A stretch of DNA of 64,000 nucleotides from Manduca sexta (GCF_014839805.1 NC_051130.1:9300001-9364000); one strand, 5' to 3'. Shown: positions 22,048 through 34,089, numbered from the stretch's first letter. Numbers and translations: made by a program. Notes: generated from the letters alone by a model not told the origin.

Positions 22048-22937
22048 TCTATACTATCATATAAAGCTGAAGAGTTTGTTTGTTTGTTTGTTTGAACGCG
22101 CTAATCTCAGGAACTACCAGTCCAAATTGAAAAATTCTTTTTGTGTTAGATAGCCCTTTGTTCGTGAAGTGCTATAGGCTATATATCATCACGCTATGAC
22201 CAATAGGAGCGGAGCAGTAATGACTAATCTCAGGAACTACTGGTTCGAACTGAAAAAATCTTTTTGTGTTAGATAGCTCTTTATTCGTGTAGTGCTATAG
22301 GCTATATATCATCACGCTATGACCAACAGGAGCGGAGCAGTAATTGCTAATCTTAGGAACTACCGGTTCAAACTGAAAAAATATTTTTGTGTTGGATAGT
22401 TCTTTGTTTGTGGAGTACTATGGGCTATATATCATCACGCTATGACCAATAGGAGCGGAGCAGTAATGGCTAATCTCAGGAACTCTCAGATCGAACTGAA
22501 AAAAATATTTTTGTGTTGGTTAGGACTTTGTTTTTGAAATGCTATAGGGTATATATCATCAAGCTATGACCAATAGGAGCGAAGCAGTAATGAAACATGT
22601 TGCAAAAACGGGGAAAATTTATTAGTTTTGAGAGCTTCCGTTGCGTGCGCTGCGTAAACAGTTAAAGTAATGCAACAATGATGTATGACGGGATTGTTCC
22701 TCTTAAAAAGTTCTACAAAAATATATTATAAAACAAAGTCCCCCGCTGCATCCGACTGCCTGAACGTGTTTAAACTCAAAAACTACCCAACATATTAAGA
22801 TGAAATTTGTTATGGAGACAGTCTGAGACCCTGGGAAGAACATAAACTCCCGGGAAAATATATAGCGTGACTTTTATAACGGAATACTTTAGCCCGAAAA
22901 ACTTTGTAACGCGGGCGGAGCCGCGGGCAAAAGCTAG
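22048..22937 (+). mobile_element. Lep1-like non-autonomous Helitron
   Basis: Starts TCTATACTATCATATAAAGC then TGAAGAGTTTGTTTG, and ends with a GC-rich hairpin-like GCGGAGCCGC followed by AAAAGCTAG. A 5' TC, a 3' hairpin plus CTAG and no terminal inverted repeats or duplication are Helitron features; the 5' sequence resembles the lepidopteran Lep1 group as I remember it. It encodes nothing. Related pieces lie at 52524-52907 (-), 55013-55180 and about 39225. Confidence 0.75.
22101..22592 (+). repeat. Tandem array, four 123-bp units inside the Helitron
   Basis: The landmark CTAATCT(C/T)AGGAACT occurs at 22101, 22224, 22347 and 22470, exactly 123 bases apart. Each unit ends near AGGAGCG(G/A)AGCAGTAAT. 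Units differ by scattered substitutions, but the period is strict. The Helitron copies at 55 kb and 52.5 kb have one unit. Confidence 0.92.
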
Positions 22938-24404
22938 TTTAATTATAATTGTGAATGAAAACTTGTCGAAAAGAAGCAAAATATAAACACTCTTTGAATA
23001 ATACTATTATCCCACTACTAACGCTAGAACAAATTAACGAAATCCGTCACTAAATTAATAATGGATTTTGGCAGAATGCAGTATTAAGTAGTGCGATGGA
23101 TATTTTTGTTGCGGCTGTAATATAATCCAAATACTGCGTCTTTTTTACCCACACTACGCTACGCTAACGTCAGGCAAGTAGTGGTGGTGCAAGAAACTAA
23201 ACAACACCTGCAACAAGTTTGGGCCAACCCCATTAAGAGTTGAAATGATCGCAGATGGAAGAAGTCGAAAACTATATTGCGTATTTTATCGTGGTTTTTA
23301 TAAAATCATTTTCTCCTGACGTTTCGAAGATTTTGCCTTTGTGATCACCGGGCGGACTACGAGTCCCAATAAAATCCGCAAAATAATTTTATTTTAATAT
23401 CTAACATTCGCGTAAACTTAAGAAATCATTATCCGTAGTCCTTACCAAAAAGATTTATAAATCCGAAAAGTGGTTTATTTGTCCCTTCACACACGTACAG
23501 AGCAATAGATGATCGTGTTCTTAACAAAGAGAAACTTTATGAGAGGGATGTAAATTAGACCAAGCCCTGTTAAATACACAACTCCATAGAATTTATAGGA
23601 AATGATTTTTATGAGGCAGGATCCTCGCAAACAGTAGCTTCTATAGATGGTCATTTTAACATTATGTTACTGAATGAAACTACCTATTTATCTTCTTGAT
23701 AATAACACTTTAAAATCGACGCGTAAAATAAAAAAAGTGTAAGTTTCGATCAATAAAAAGTAATTTTAATTTTACGGGCCCAAATCGACTACTATTACTC
23801 TAAGACAATTTATAGAAGCGGCAATATCACACTTTCAGTCAGAAATACACTACACACCTACCATATTTCAACTAGACTACGAAATGCTCGAAAAGGCAGA
23901 GAAGCAAAACTGGAATGTTTGGTGAAAACATGTGTCATTCATGGGTGATTATTAGTACAATGTTACCAAAGGTAATGACGAGTATATGGTTTTATTTATT
24001 AACGCAATATCAAAATTACCCTGTATATATAAAGGTGAAACATCAAAAAAACCGCATTCTATAAGGGCATAATCTCACTTTCTGATCAAACCATATCTGA
24101 TAATGCTAAAGGTCCAACCTTATAATCAAATTTTTTGATATTACTGACAGTTATTAAAATATGGCGTCCTAAGCCAGTGCTTATTATGTCATTAAGTTTA
24201 TTTATGATTATTCATTTCAGTGTCTCTTCAAGATAATAAGTTCAATCTTTGTAATAATATTAATAATATTGAAAATTTTAAAATATTGTAAGAACGAACA
24301 TTATGTCAATAAATCCGCCTACATGAGAATCTACTGAGAATTCAGTAGTTTGTACCTCTGCTTATTCTTTTAAATAAATTTGTGCATATAAATTGAACCG
24401 ACCA
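22938..24404. other. Intergenic with an inverted-repeat element piece
   Basis: AT-rich. About 23275-23400 matches one end of the 35655-36300 element (CTGACGTTTCGAAGATTTTG). No gene. Confidence 0.45.
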
Positions 24405-24715
24405 TGCACGTACGGCGAGCCACCGTGGAGTGGCGTCTCAGGCTGGAGGCCTCGTGAGTAGGGCTCCGGGCCGTCACGGCAGTGAAGCCTGGCTTGGCCG
24501 AGTGGCAAGCCTCATGCTATCGTCAACGCCAAGAGATCCCTTCGGTGTGCGAGGGCTTCTGAGTATTCTCTCCCTCCCCCCCTCCATCGGGAGACTTGCT
24601 GCACTAGGCGGTACTTTGCAGGGGCGACCGTGGACGATGACTGACACGCTTCCGTCGGAGGAAGCCCGCAGCCGTTCCTAATTTACCGAAGATGGCCACC
24701 GTGAAGATTTAGTCG
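24405..24715. repeat. GC-rich fragment of a non-LTR-like repeat
   Basis: A GC-rich block holding TGGCCGAGTGGCAAGCCTCA and GATGGCCACCGTGAAGATTT. The last motif resembles the one in the 11655-11950 fragment. No intact coding domain; probably LINE untranslated sequence. Confidence 0.45.
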
Positions 24716-24782
24716 GTTTGTACGTATTTCGGCGTTATATGCACAATTTTCCGGTAATCATAGCAAAATTTACAATATACAC

Positions 24783-25022
24783 ACAGTCACGCCTTTTATC
24801 CTCAAAGGGGTAGGCAGCGGCGTAATTGGTGCACTCACATTCCGCCGTGTATGTTTCGCCCCATGATGTAATAGCAATAGGGCAAGCCTTTCACCATATC
24901 GGGCACAAATTCCTGAGTCCGGATTAATACTAAGAAGGAGAACCCAATATCACTGCCCAACCCGGGGATCGAACCCGAGATAGCATTTCAGTCTTACCGT
25001 AATACAACTACGCCACCGCAGT
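24783..25022 (-). repeat. tRNA-headed SINE, family S1
   Basis: Read on the minus strand, it begins GGTGGCGTAGTTGTATTACG (A-box-like) and then GGGTTCGATCCCCGGG (B-box), followed by the S1 body. The non-tRNA body ends near 24783. Confidence 0.78.
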
Positions 25023-25030
25023 TAAGTTAT

Positions 25031-25500
25031 AATAGTCTTACTTATAAACTTGTTTAAGCGTTACAAAGTGGTTAAGAATTGCTTAAATAGTTGTCAAAAA
25101 TATCGGTTCCTAATTTAAACCTACTTAAGAGACAAGATGGCAGGTTTTGACTTAGCTGATCAAGTAATTTTGTGTTTTGAGGTTAAATATTATTGTAAAG
25201 GCGGGGTACTGTGGTTTTTATCAAAAATGGACTTCGATAATTATATTTTGCTCTGATATAAAGTTCGCTATATGTTGCTTGGTAATTTATTCATCGTTTT
25301 TGTTTTTGTCGTCCAAGTTTTAGGGTAAGATATAGTTAAGCACTAATTAAAAGTTTAAGAGCAGATTTGTACATGTGCCTTTTGTCTCTCTTTTCTACTT
25401 TATATTTTTTTCTGTTTGCTACAATAAAGAGTAAATAAATAAAAATAAATAAATTACTCAAGACGTAACTAAGCATAGCTTTGCGAAATTTTTATATCTA
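25031..25500. repeat. MITE with AGTCTTACTTATAA ends
   Basis: Starts TAGTCTTACTTATAAAC and ends with TAACTAAGCATAGCTTTGCG and an AT-rich tail. The same left and right motifs flank shorter copies at 31009-31203 and 53819-53957. No coding capacity. Confidence 0.55.
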
Positions 25501-25694
25501 AAACTGTAGGCATATTACGTAGTTTTTGTTTTAATTTAGATTTGGCGCGCGTGCGGCTATAAATCAATGAATTAGACAATCAACTTCCTAATAAACCATT
25601 GTATATCATAATATTTTTCCAGTTCAGTAGAATGTTATCTATTACAATGGATTAATAATAAGTGAATTACTTATCTTTGACATTTTCAAACATT

Positions 25695-25766
25695 GATAAC
25701 TTTTTAGTATATAATGCGAAAGAAACTTCATAAAAGTCATAATTGAATTTTACTCAACCTAAATCG
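25695..25766 (+). promoter_or_regulatory. Promoter and non-coding exon 1 of family gene 5
   Basis: TGATAA has its GATAA at 25695, TATATAA is at 25708, and an initiator-like TCATAATT is at 25737. Exon 1 ends before the donor GTAAGT (25767). The 5'UTR intron is 468 bp, the longest of the family, and ends at TTTTTCAG (26234). Confidence 0.75.
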
Positions 25767-26239
25767 GTAAGTAATTACAATATTATATTTAATTTTTCGG
25801 CTCCGGATTACTTTTTATTAGCCAATAAAAAATCTAATGAAACTTTTGCATATTACCCTTCCCAACCTATTGGGTCATAAATAAAATTCTTTAAGAGTGT
25901 TTATATTTTGCTGCTTTCCGACTAATTTTTCATATTCATAATTGAAATTAAATTTATATATCGCATAAATAATCCCATTTCTTTTGGATTATCCTGTGCC
26001 TTTCCTGAATTATATATTAGTATTACTAAATTACCTCCCGAATTTCTAAGATTTTGTGTCCCTCATTATTAAGAATATTCACAAAAGATATCTATTTAAA
26101 AAATAAATAATTGAAAACAACTTCGTGTTTCTAGAATCTTACTGCCCTCGCAATTCTGTCTATTGTTCTAATAATACTAATAATTTAACTTGGCCTAATT
26201 TATAACCTCTAATTTTAAAATTATTATTTTTCAGCCAAT

Positions 26240-26947
26240 ATGAAATTCTTGCTCGCAATCGCCGCCGTCGTGGCCGTAGCCACCGCTGGCCCCGCTCACC
26301 GTATGGTGTCCGTCGGTGCCACTGGACCCGCCCCGGTCATCTTTGACCAGGAGTCTATTGCCGTCGGACCCGCCATCATCGGCGCTGGAGACATCGCTGT
26401 CGGCCCTGCTATCGTCGACTTCCCTCTCCCCGACGGCGGTGCTGTGTCTGCCCCTGTTGAGCCTTCCCCCATCGCCATCGGACCCGCTATTATCGGTGAA
26501 TCCCCTATCTCCGTCGGACCTGCCATCGTTGAGGCCGGAGACATCGCTGTTGGACCCGCTATCATCGACTTCCCCCTTCCCGACGGTGGTGCCGTGTCCG
26601 CCCCTGTTGAGGTTTCTCCCGTCGACTCCGTCGTCGTCGGCCCTGCCGCCGGCTCTCAGAGCTCTCCCCTCGTCCAGATCATCATCAACGTTAAGGCCCC
26701 CGCTGGTGCCGGTCCCGTTGTCGATGCCGTCGCTGACAAGCCCATGGACATCATCGATGTGATGCCCGTTGTAGACCCCGTGCACATTGTTGACCAGGTT
26801 GTTGACCCCGTCCAGGTTGTGGACACCCCCATCGTGGTCGACCCCGTGCAGGTCGTTGACGTCGCCCCCGTCGCCATCGGCACCCCTGTCCTCCCCGTCC
26901 CCGTCGTCCCATCCCCCGCTATTACCCTCCCCGAGGAACTCAACTAA
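26240..26947 (+). CDS. Secreted Val/Pro-rich repeat protein, family gene 5
   Basis: A 235-residue protein. Signal peptide of 16 residues ending AVATA. Five GPAI motifs with the duplicated GDIAVGPAI-DFPLPDGG-AVSAPVE block also seen in gene 4; the two genes share a long, nearly identical middle (EVSPVDSVVVGPAAGSQSSP, then LVQIIINVKAPAG and ADKPMDIIDVMPVVD). Unlike gene 4 the tail is the common type: one VVDTPIVVDPVQ repeat, DVAPVAIGTPVLPVPVVPSP and ITLPEELN. So it combines a gene 4-like front with a gene 1/2-like back. AATAAA at 27076-27081. No Cys. Convergent with gene 6. Function unknown. Confidence 0.9.
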   Translation: MKFLLAIAAVVAVATAGPAHRMVSVGATGPAPVIFDQESIAVGPAIIGAGDIAVGPAIVDFPLPDGGAVSAPVEPSPIAIGPAIIGESPISVGPAIVEAGDIAVGPAIIDFPLPDGGAVSAPVEVSPVDSVVVGPAAGSQSSPLVQIIINVKAPAGAGPVVDAVADKPMDIIDVMPVVDPVHIVDQVVDPVQVVDTPIVVDPVQVVDVAPVAIGTPVLPVPVVPSPAITLPEELN

Positions 26948-27081
26948 ATAATATAATTTAGTATAGTTGATGTTATTATCTACAACATAATTTGTCAAGC
27001 AAAACCTATACTTATTACCTGTACCTAATGTATAAATTTAAACATGATAACTTCAACAAATTTTATTCATAAATTAATAAA

Positions 27082-30000
27082 ATGCAATAAGATCTGTTAC
27101 AATTTTTTTTATTTTCTTTTTATATCAACATCGTCCAGATTGCCAAGTTGTGTTGATACACCAGAAGACCACAAACTTATGATTAACTAATGTATCGCTG
27201 GATTGGCGTAGTTATCAGTCTCTACAACTGGCAATAATGGTCGTTTTTTTTTTTGGGTCTCTTAATTTTAAGTGACTTCTAGGTTCCAATACCAGGTCGC
27301 GTAAACTTTGTATTAGTGTTAAACAATTAATTCTGAACTGAAGCCTTTACAAAAGTGTAACGTTATGCAAGCGGCGGGGATTAAAATTCCTGGATACATC
27401 TGCTAATATAAATATTAGAAGACGTTGATTCCACTGTGGTCAGGTAAAAATTAATCTTGAAACACTGAACGAGCACGCAGCCTCTTCAGGCGAAGGAGCT
27501 AGGAACAGCTAGGCAGCTGTGAATTCGCTTGTGATGCACCATTTTGATTATATCTTTATCTTTACTTGACTACAGATGAAACAACAGCAAATGTGTTGCG
27601 CTAACCCTTAAAAAATAGGATGAAGGCAGTAGAAGGGAGATCTATTGTTGCAACGTAGCTTTCCACGACTCTAAATAATTATTTGACCGTATCAAAAACA
27701 CGTTTAATATTAATCCCAGATTTGCGATAAGCTTGAAGTATAAAAAAGGCGGTTGTATATCAATAGATTAAAACAAAACTTGTGACACAGAAAATTAATT
27801 GATATGTAAAACCCATAATACTTTGCTGTCGATAATTTAGAATAGGCTTAGATTATACGCAGCTGATACCACCAAATGCTATCATATTTTACTGCCATCG
27901 TAAATTTTGTATATCTACTGACTTGAAACAATGCAAACACACCAGTGGTAAAGGATCCATAATCCATATTCCTGCCGGCTTCCCTTTATAAAGAATTTAT
28001 GAAGAATCTAATTATCATAAAAACGCATTGGAGACCGCATTCTCGGATATTAGTACCTATATGTGTTTACCTCTCGCCACTAAATACATACGTATTTATC
28101 CCCGAAGGAGTAGCAGGGATGCAATCAGAGTACCCACTTTTCGCCAAGTGTTCCGTGCCATGATGTGATAGGGGACAAGCCTATCGCTAAATAGGGCGTA
28201 ACTTCCTAGCTCCGAGCTTATGCTGAGCAGAAAAAACCTAATATCACATTGTCCAGAATTCGCAGTAGTCGTATCGCGCACATACGTGTAAAATTTTAGA
28301 CGATAAGCAGAATCTATTTAAAACACATTTCCATCTGATGCGTTGTTGCTGCTCGATAACAAGATTCTTAAAAGAGTCAGACTAGGTAGATACCAACGTG
28401 ATGTCTATTCCCACCGCTAAGCAACCAAACATTAAAACACTTGGTTGCTTGGCGGCGATTATTTTTATTTTTAAATAATATTAAACGCGTTCCAGTTTGC
28501 ATACTGCTATAAATTTTGCCAAATTAGATATCAACTTTGACTCCTTTTTGTGGCGTACTTTGCCCCTCATTGTATTATTGAAAAGTCGTACAAACGAAGC
28601 CGCAATTAATTCAATGTATTAGTCGTATTGTAAATGATAATTATTATCGTAGATATAACGTGTGACTAGTTTATTATTGTGACTGGTTAATTATATTTAT
28701 GATGCTTTTTGGATTAAAATAAAAAAGATACGATGGATAGTTAATTGGCCGAACTAATTTATTTTTATTTATTTATTTTAAATACAGACTCAAAAGGCAT
28801 ACAGTATTTGCCAGTGGCACCCAAACTAAGCTACGCTAGTATCTTGGGCTGCCTTTATAAAAGTTACAACATAAGTGATTAGCCGCAAGCAAAAAACAAT
28901 GAAGTGTATAGTACTTAACCATGAGCTATCATTTATAAGTATTAATCAAAGAGTAGAAATTCAAATTCAAATAAGAGTTGTTTATTACAAATGAGACTTA
29001 CATAAAGCTTCAAATTATACAGAATTAAAATAAAGTAAAGAAAAATATTATAAAAATTGCAATTGTCAAGGGTACCCAAACTAGGCAAAGCCTGTATAAA
29101 GATACATTCCAAAGGGATTATACAAAAGAATATAATGAAGTGAATTTAAAAATAACATGATCAGTAGTGAGTTGTATAACAAAATTTTGTGTGTATGAGC
29201 TAGTTTGTTTTGCAAGGTGTATATGAGTTGGTGTATGTGAAGAGGAGTAATAAAGAGTAAGAGAGTAAGGAAGAAGTATAGTGAATGTAAGTTGAGTGAG
29301 GGTTGTGTTGGGTAGTGAATGGTAGATACCTTGACAATATTAAGAATTAAATTAATATGATGGTACCTATTTGTTACTTAAGTTTTCTGTTTCAATGTAA
29401 TCAGGGCATAGCAGAAAGTTAATCAACGTTGTTTTTGCTATTGATGGATGATGCAGTCTTTAAAAATTTAGAATAGAAATAATTATACTTGTATATGGAT
29501 GGTGGCTGTTCATTGAGAATTATTTTGCGCATGAAGTTTTAATAGATGGGAATTAGATTCTTAAGGTGCATTTCGCCATTGCTTTGTGAGCGGACAAGCA
29601 GGCGTGGAGAATTAATGAATGCCTAACTCACAGAACTTTTGCATCAAAGTATCGAAAGGGTTTCCTCAGTGCACCTTTTCTGTTTGATTATTGCGGTTTA
29701 GCCGCTGATGCCCATATACCTATACAGTAGCCGATGATAGATTGGAATAATACAAAATAAACGGTTGTTTGAGTCTTCCAGAATTTTTTTTTGGTAGGCG
29801 CATAATGCCAGTCAGTTTTCTTTCTTCGAAGTAAGATTGAAATGAGGTTGAAATGTGAGGCATTTATCTAAAGTATCGCTAAGACCTTTAATGCTCTATG
29901 CACTACGTTAAAGATTCACACAGTTACATGCTAGTGTAGTTGGGGACGATTTGTTGGAAAGACTAACATCGGCTTCACCGGCTTATATGAGTATATCATA

Positions 30001-31000
30001 AGTATAAGCAAGGCTTTTTTGTGGTAGCACGCGAGGGCACGCAGTGCCCCTAAATTGAATTTCGAGAATATCCAAATATTTCCAATTAAAAGTACAGGAA
30101 GGGAGGGAGACACAGAATATTATGAACTTACAAGTCTCGAGAATTAGCGTGCCCCCAACAAATAAGTGACAAAAGGCCTGAGTATAAGTGTGCCCATGTA
30201 GAAAGTCAGGGGCGACCCAGGAAGACATGATCAACAAAATATCAGAGGCTCCTAACTCGAGTGGGCAAGGGATCGAGGAGGATAACGCAGCGGCTTTCTG
30301 GAACATGCAGATCCTAAGTGACGATGGATGCTAATTCATTCATGTGTCGGATCGTTTAATTAAATAGTAATGCCCATACCCCTCCGCCCATTCCTGTCTG
30401 GGGCTGAGAAGGTATCTGTTACTTGGATTTCAATCGCAATGAAAATGACTCAATCCAATAAATTGGTTACTGGAATGAAGGACATAGCTACGTCACTTGA
30501 GGCAGTGTCCATGTGGTAACTTTTATACCTATTTATAGCATATTAACAATAAAAACCAAAACGGCTAATCGGCAACTGAATCATCCAAGTCATTAAATAG
30601 CATCTCTCTTTATATATATTGAAATTCTCCTATAATAAGATTAAGTAAATACCCTTAGAAAAGCAACAGTACCAGAGTGTCTTGTTCGATCTTCTCTGAT
30701 TGTAACTGCTTACGGAACTGGTGGTAGAGTAAAAATTTACTGAATCTAAATAACATTTAACATTCTATGGATTCTGAATAAATCATTTTAAATTATTTGC
30801 TTCACTAAAACACCAGCGTAATCCAAACTAGGCACACACTAAAGAAGCTATTAAACAATTGTCTATTATTTATAATTCATAAAGGAATCACAATTCATAT
30901 TCAGGAAAAAGAAGGAAATATTAATCTTCCACGTTTCAAATACTATTTTTATCTTTTGTGAACCTGGTAAGTGATAGTTACAGCTCATTGTATGATTAAC
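27082..31000. other. Intergenic between convergent genes 5 and 6
   Basis: AT-rich sequence with one SINE (28085-28275) and a piece of repeat A at about 28345-28470. An open minus-strand frame at 29983-30306 shows no motif. I recognise no gene. Confidence 0.45.
28085..28275 (-). repeat. tRNA-headed SINE, family S1, degenerate
   Basis: The body (CGTGCCATGATGTGATAGGG, then CAAGCCTATCGC) matches other S1 copies; the tRNA-like head is decayed. Confidence 0.6.
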
Positions 31001-31008
31001 AAATCAAT

Positions 31009-31203
31009 AGTCTTACTTATAAAAAATTCGCAAAGCTATGCTTAGTTATAACACTAATTTACTCGATCCGCTGTAAGTCAAAACCCGCCATCTTGCCTCT
31101 GAATATGGTTTAAACTAAAAAACCGGTGATGTTTTTGACACCTATTTAATCAATACTTAACTAGCTCTTAACGCTAAAAAAAGTTTATAACTAAGACTGC
31201 TAA
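31009..31203. repeat. MITE with AGTCTTACTTATAA ends
   Basis: Left end AGTCTTACTTATAAAAAATT and right end ACTAAGACT form imperfect inverted repeats; the inner CAAAGCTATGCTTAGTTA motif is shared with the copies at 25031 and 53819. Confidence 0.65.
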
Positions 31204-31509
31204 TATCTCAAGGCAAGTTAACCAATAGGTAGTGCCAGCAACTGCCACCAGTCTGGCAACTTGCTCAGCACGTCACTAGTAAATAACTATACTTGATTAT
31301 GAGTCTATTGATTTGAGCAATATTAGTCTAATCGAACCACAGTATTCAGCATACCCCTTAAAGCCATTAGTTTCCCAATCTAAAGAAATTTATCTGGCAA
31401 AGGTACAACTGAAATTGAATAAAACTTGAACTGTATGCAAAGCTATATTTATTATCTACTCAAAAGAGGACATTGCGTGAGGTGTTCTTGTGTAGATCAT
31501 TCACTCAGT

Positions 31510-32271
31510 TTAGTGGTGGACGGGGGTGACAACAGGGGTGTTGACAAGCACTCCTCCGGCGACGTTATCGACGACGTGCACAGGCTCGGGGGCGACCACA
31601 GGGCTGATGTCCACCACGCCAACAGGGCCGACGTCGATCACGGGGGTAAGGTCTACGACCTGCACAGGGCTGACGTCAACCACGGGGGTAATGTCCACCA
31701 CGCCGACAGGGCCAACGTCAATCACGGGGGAAAGGTCTACGACTTGCACGGGGCTGACGTCAACCACAGGGGTAATGTCCACCACGCCTACAGGGCCAAC
31801 GTCGATCACGGGGGTAAGGTCTACGACTTGCACGGGGCTGACGTCAACCACGGGGGTGATGTCCACAACGTTCACGGGGTCCACGTCGACGACAGGGACG
31901 ACATCCACAACATCCACGGGGTCCACAACGATAGGGACTGCCTCGGCTTCATCAACGACAATCACGGGGTCGGGCTTGGGTCCAACGGGAGCAGGGGCAA
32001 GACCGGCCTGGTTGACGTTGACAATGATCTGGACGAGAGGAGCGGGCTGTTCGGGACTCAGGTCACCAATAACGACGGGGGAAGGCACGACGGCTCCCGC
32101 ATCACAAGGAGCGGGGATGGGGAAGTCAACGATGGCGGGTCCGACGGCGATGTCACCGACATCCACCAAGGCAGGCCCGATGGAGATGTTGTCAGGCATA
32201 GACATGGGGCGCTTCACGGGAGAAGCCACAGCCACGGCGACGAGGGCAACGTAAGCAACGAAGAATTTCAT
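31510..32271 (-). CDS. Secreted Val/Pro-rich repeat protein, family gene 6
   Basis: At 253 residues, the longest member. Signal peptide of 16 residues (ends VAVAVA), then SPVKRPMSMPDNISIGPAL, one GDIAVGPAIVDFPIP, a single Cys in PAPCDAGAVVPSP, and the core APLVQIIVNVNQAG. The tail is a regular 14-residue repeat, VVD(I/L)(T/S)PV(V/I)DV(S/G)PV(Q/G), organised as three copies of a 28-residue (84-nt) unit, and ends NTPVVTPVHH. Gene 7 is its near twin with a single 28-residue unit. AATAAA on the minus strand at 31453-31448. The DNA over the middle of the gene is almost identical to gene 7. Function unknown; beta-rich packing of the repeats and disulfide pairing through the lone Cys are inference. 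Confidence 0.9.
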   Translation of the reverse strand: MKFFVAYVALVAVAVASPVKRPMSMPDNISIGPALVDVGDIAVGPAIVDFPIPAPCDAGAVVPSPVVIGDLSPEQPAPLVQIIVNVNQAGLAPAPVGPKPDPVIVVDEAEAVPIVVDPVDVVDVVPVVDVDPVNVVDITPVVDVSPVQVVDLTPVIDVGPVGVVDITPVVDVSPVQVVDLSPVIDVGPVGVVDITPVVDVSPVQVVDLTPVIDVGPVGVVDISPVVAPEPVHVVDNVAGGVLVNTPVVTPVHH

Positions 32272-32384
32272 TTTAAGTCTGGAAACATTGAATAAATATT
32301 ATTAGACTGTTTAATAAAAGGAAATCAAATGCAAATAGAAATTGCTAAATGAATGTATGCCATGAATAGGTCGTGAATACTTAC

Positions 32385-32457
32385 AGATTCTGTGATCAAA
32401 CTAATGCTATTGCAAACTCTGTCGGGCCTTATGTAGTGAAATAGAAGAACTGTTATC
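32385..32457 (-). promoter_or_regulatory. Promoter and non-coding exon 1 of family gene 6
   Basis: On the minus strand: TGATAA with its GATAA starting at 32457, a weak TATA-like CATAAGG starting at 32433, and an initiator-like CATTAGTTTGATCA near 32405. The donor GTAAGT starts at 32384 and the acceptor TTTCCAG ends at 32279 (106-bp intron). The GATA box is about 24 bases above the TATA-like box, as in genes 7 and 8, not 12-13 as in genes 1-5. Confidence 0.62.
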
Positions 32458-32459
32458 AT

Positions 32460-33184
32460 ATCTTAAATCTTGCGTCAATATAATATTATCCTGCAGGTGT
32501 TATTTACTGATTTTAATCATTGCAGAGGAGAAAGGTACAATTTTGGACGACAAAAAGTGAACATTTTAATGCAAATTTAAGAAAAAATAGCAGCAGCAAA
32601 TAAAGGATAGCAGCTCTACTGAATTATGATAATTAAATGCATCCCTAATAATATAAAATGCACAAGGGTTATATTTACAACAATAACATATTAATATTTA
32701 TGTTTAAAACATGACAAAACCATTATGCTTATGATGAGACGAACATACTTCTGCCCGATAGTATCTAAGCGATACGATTGACTAAGCAGTAGATACATAC
32801 TTTATATAGAACTTTGAATATAAAAGTACTGCATAACTACACTGCAAGGGCGTCGCCAAGGAGGGACAGAGAGCTACCCCCCCCCCCCCTTCTTCTTCTA
32901 AGAGGTTCTTAAAAAGTTGCCAAATGTAAAGCAACCAAACGCCTAAGTCTTTAACCTGACTTACTTACTCGATCATTCCTGTATGTTGAAACTCGAATGA
33001 ATTCCCCAATTCCATTCCTATTATTCCGTATGCTCAATTAGGCTCTGCTCTATGGTATTGTTAAAGCGAGAGTGGGGGAGTGAGGGAGGAACGTGTGCTC
33101 TCGACTTTACCTACAATTAATACTTTTCTCATTCTCCATCCCACTTGCCCACGTACCCCCTGGGCCATTGGCTGGCGACGCATT
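32460..33184. other. Intergenic, no gene seen
   Basis: AT-rich. A run of about 13 C lies near 32877-32889. Confidence 0.4.
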
Positions 33185-33345
33185 GCACGGGTCACCCTGA
33201 GAGTTAAGTTGTTAAGTCTCATAATGCCCAGTAATTATGCTGGCTACAATTATAACTGGAACACAAAGGTGCATTCACCCTGCTGCTAGGTGGTAGGAAT
33301 AGACATTGCGGTGGTGTCCACCCAGATAACCCTCGAATACGAGTA
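33185..33345 (-). repeat. Interspersed repeat family A, partial
   Basis: Shares AATAGACATTGCGGTGG and the CTGCTGCTAGG segment with the other family A copies; only part of the element remains. Confidence 0.6.
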
Positions 33346-33640
33346 AACTACCGCCTAATTTGAATCAGCGAAAAATATGCCACTTTGCTGCCATACCATG
33401 CCATACTTTTCATCTAATTTCATCTCTTTTGAGTTCTTACGTAATGTTAAATTTGATAACTTTTATTGTTTGTTGGAAGGTATTGGAGGGATTATGTACG
33501 TACATCATACACGCAGGTGGTTGATAGAGAAAATCCAAGAATTTATTAGTATAATACGTTAGGCAACTTAACTTTCAGTTTGGGCCAAACGGTTCGTAAC
33601 ACTACTGCTGTTTCTGTTAATATATAATGTTTTTAATGCT

Positions 33641-33912
33641 TTGAATGACGAGACGAGTTTGCCGTTCCCCTGATGGTAAGTGATACGACCGCCCATAAAC
33701 AGTAGAAACACCATCCAACACCTTGACTTATAAAGTATTGTTTGGTATTCCACTGCGCTCGCCATGCTGAGAAATGAGATGATAAGTTTTACTATGTCCA
33801 GTACCCGAACACAACAGTGACTACACACTGCTGCTTGGCGGCAGAAATAGACATTGCGGTGGCACCTACCCAGGCGGACTCTCACATAATATGAGAGACT
33901 TACCAACCACCC
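33641..33912 (-). repeat. Interspersed repeat family A copy
   Basis: Near full length; begins TTGAATGACGAGACGAG and ends at GAGAGACTTACCAACCACC. Very similar to the copy at 3161 over its first 140 bases. Confidence 0.8.
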
Positions 33913-34089
33913 GGGGTTTCATAATATCGATGGTCATAAATTTATTTAATTTCTATTATAATTATAATCATTGAAATTAGCTTTTACTCGTCAGCAAACC
34001 GTATCAAAACAGAAGTAAAAATTAAACACATTTATCGCGAAATATTTGAGTTTTATATCAACGTCAATGACGGTGTAAACATAAAAAAA

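Noticed and set aside
29983..30306. Minus-strand open frame of 107 codons
   Set aside because: No domain, signal peptide, splice signals or codon bias; probably chance or an old repeat.
31426..32295. Long plus-strand open frame (289 codons) over gene 6, and similar antisense frames over genes 1, 2, 4, 5, 7 and 8
   Set aside because: They mirror the GC-rich sense genes, have no signal peptide or splice structure, and arise because C-ending codons remove antisense stops.
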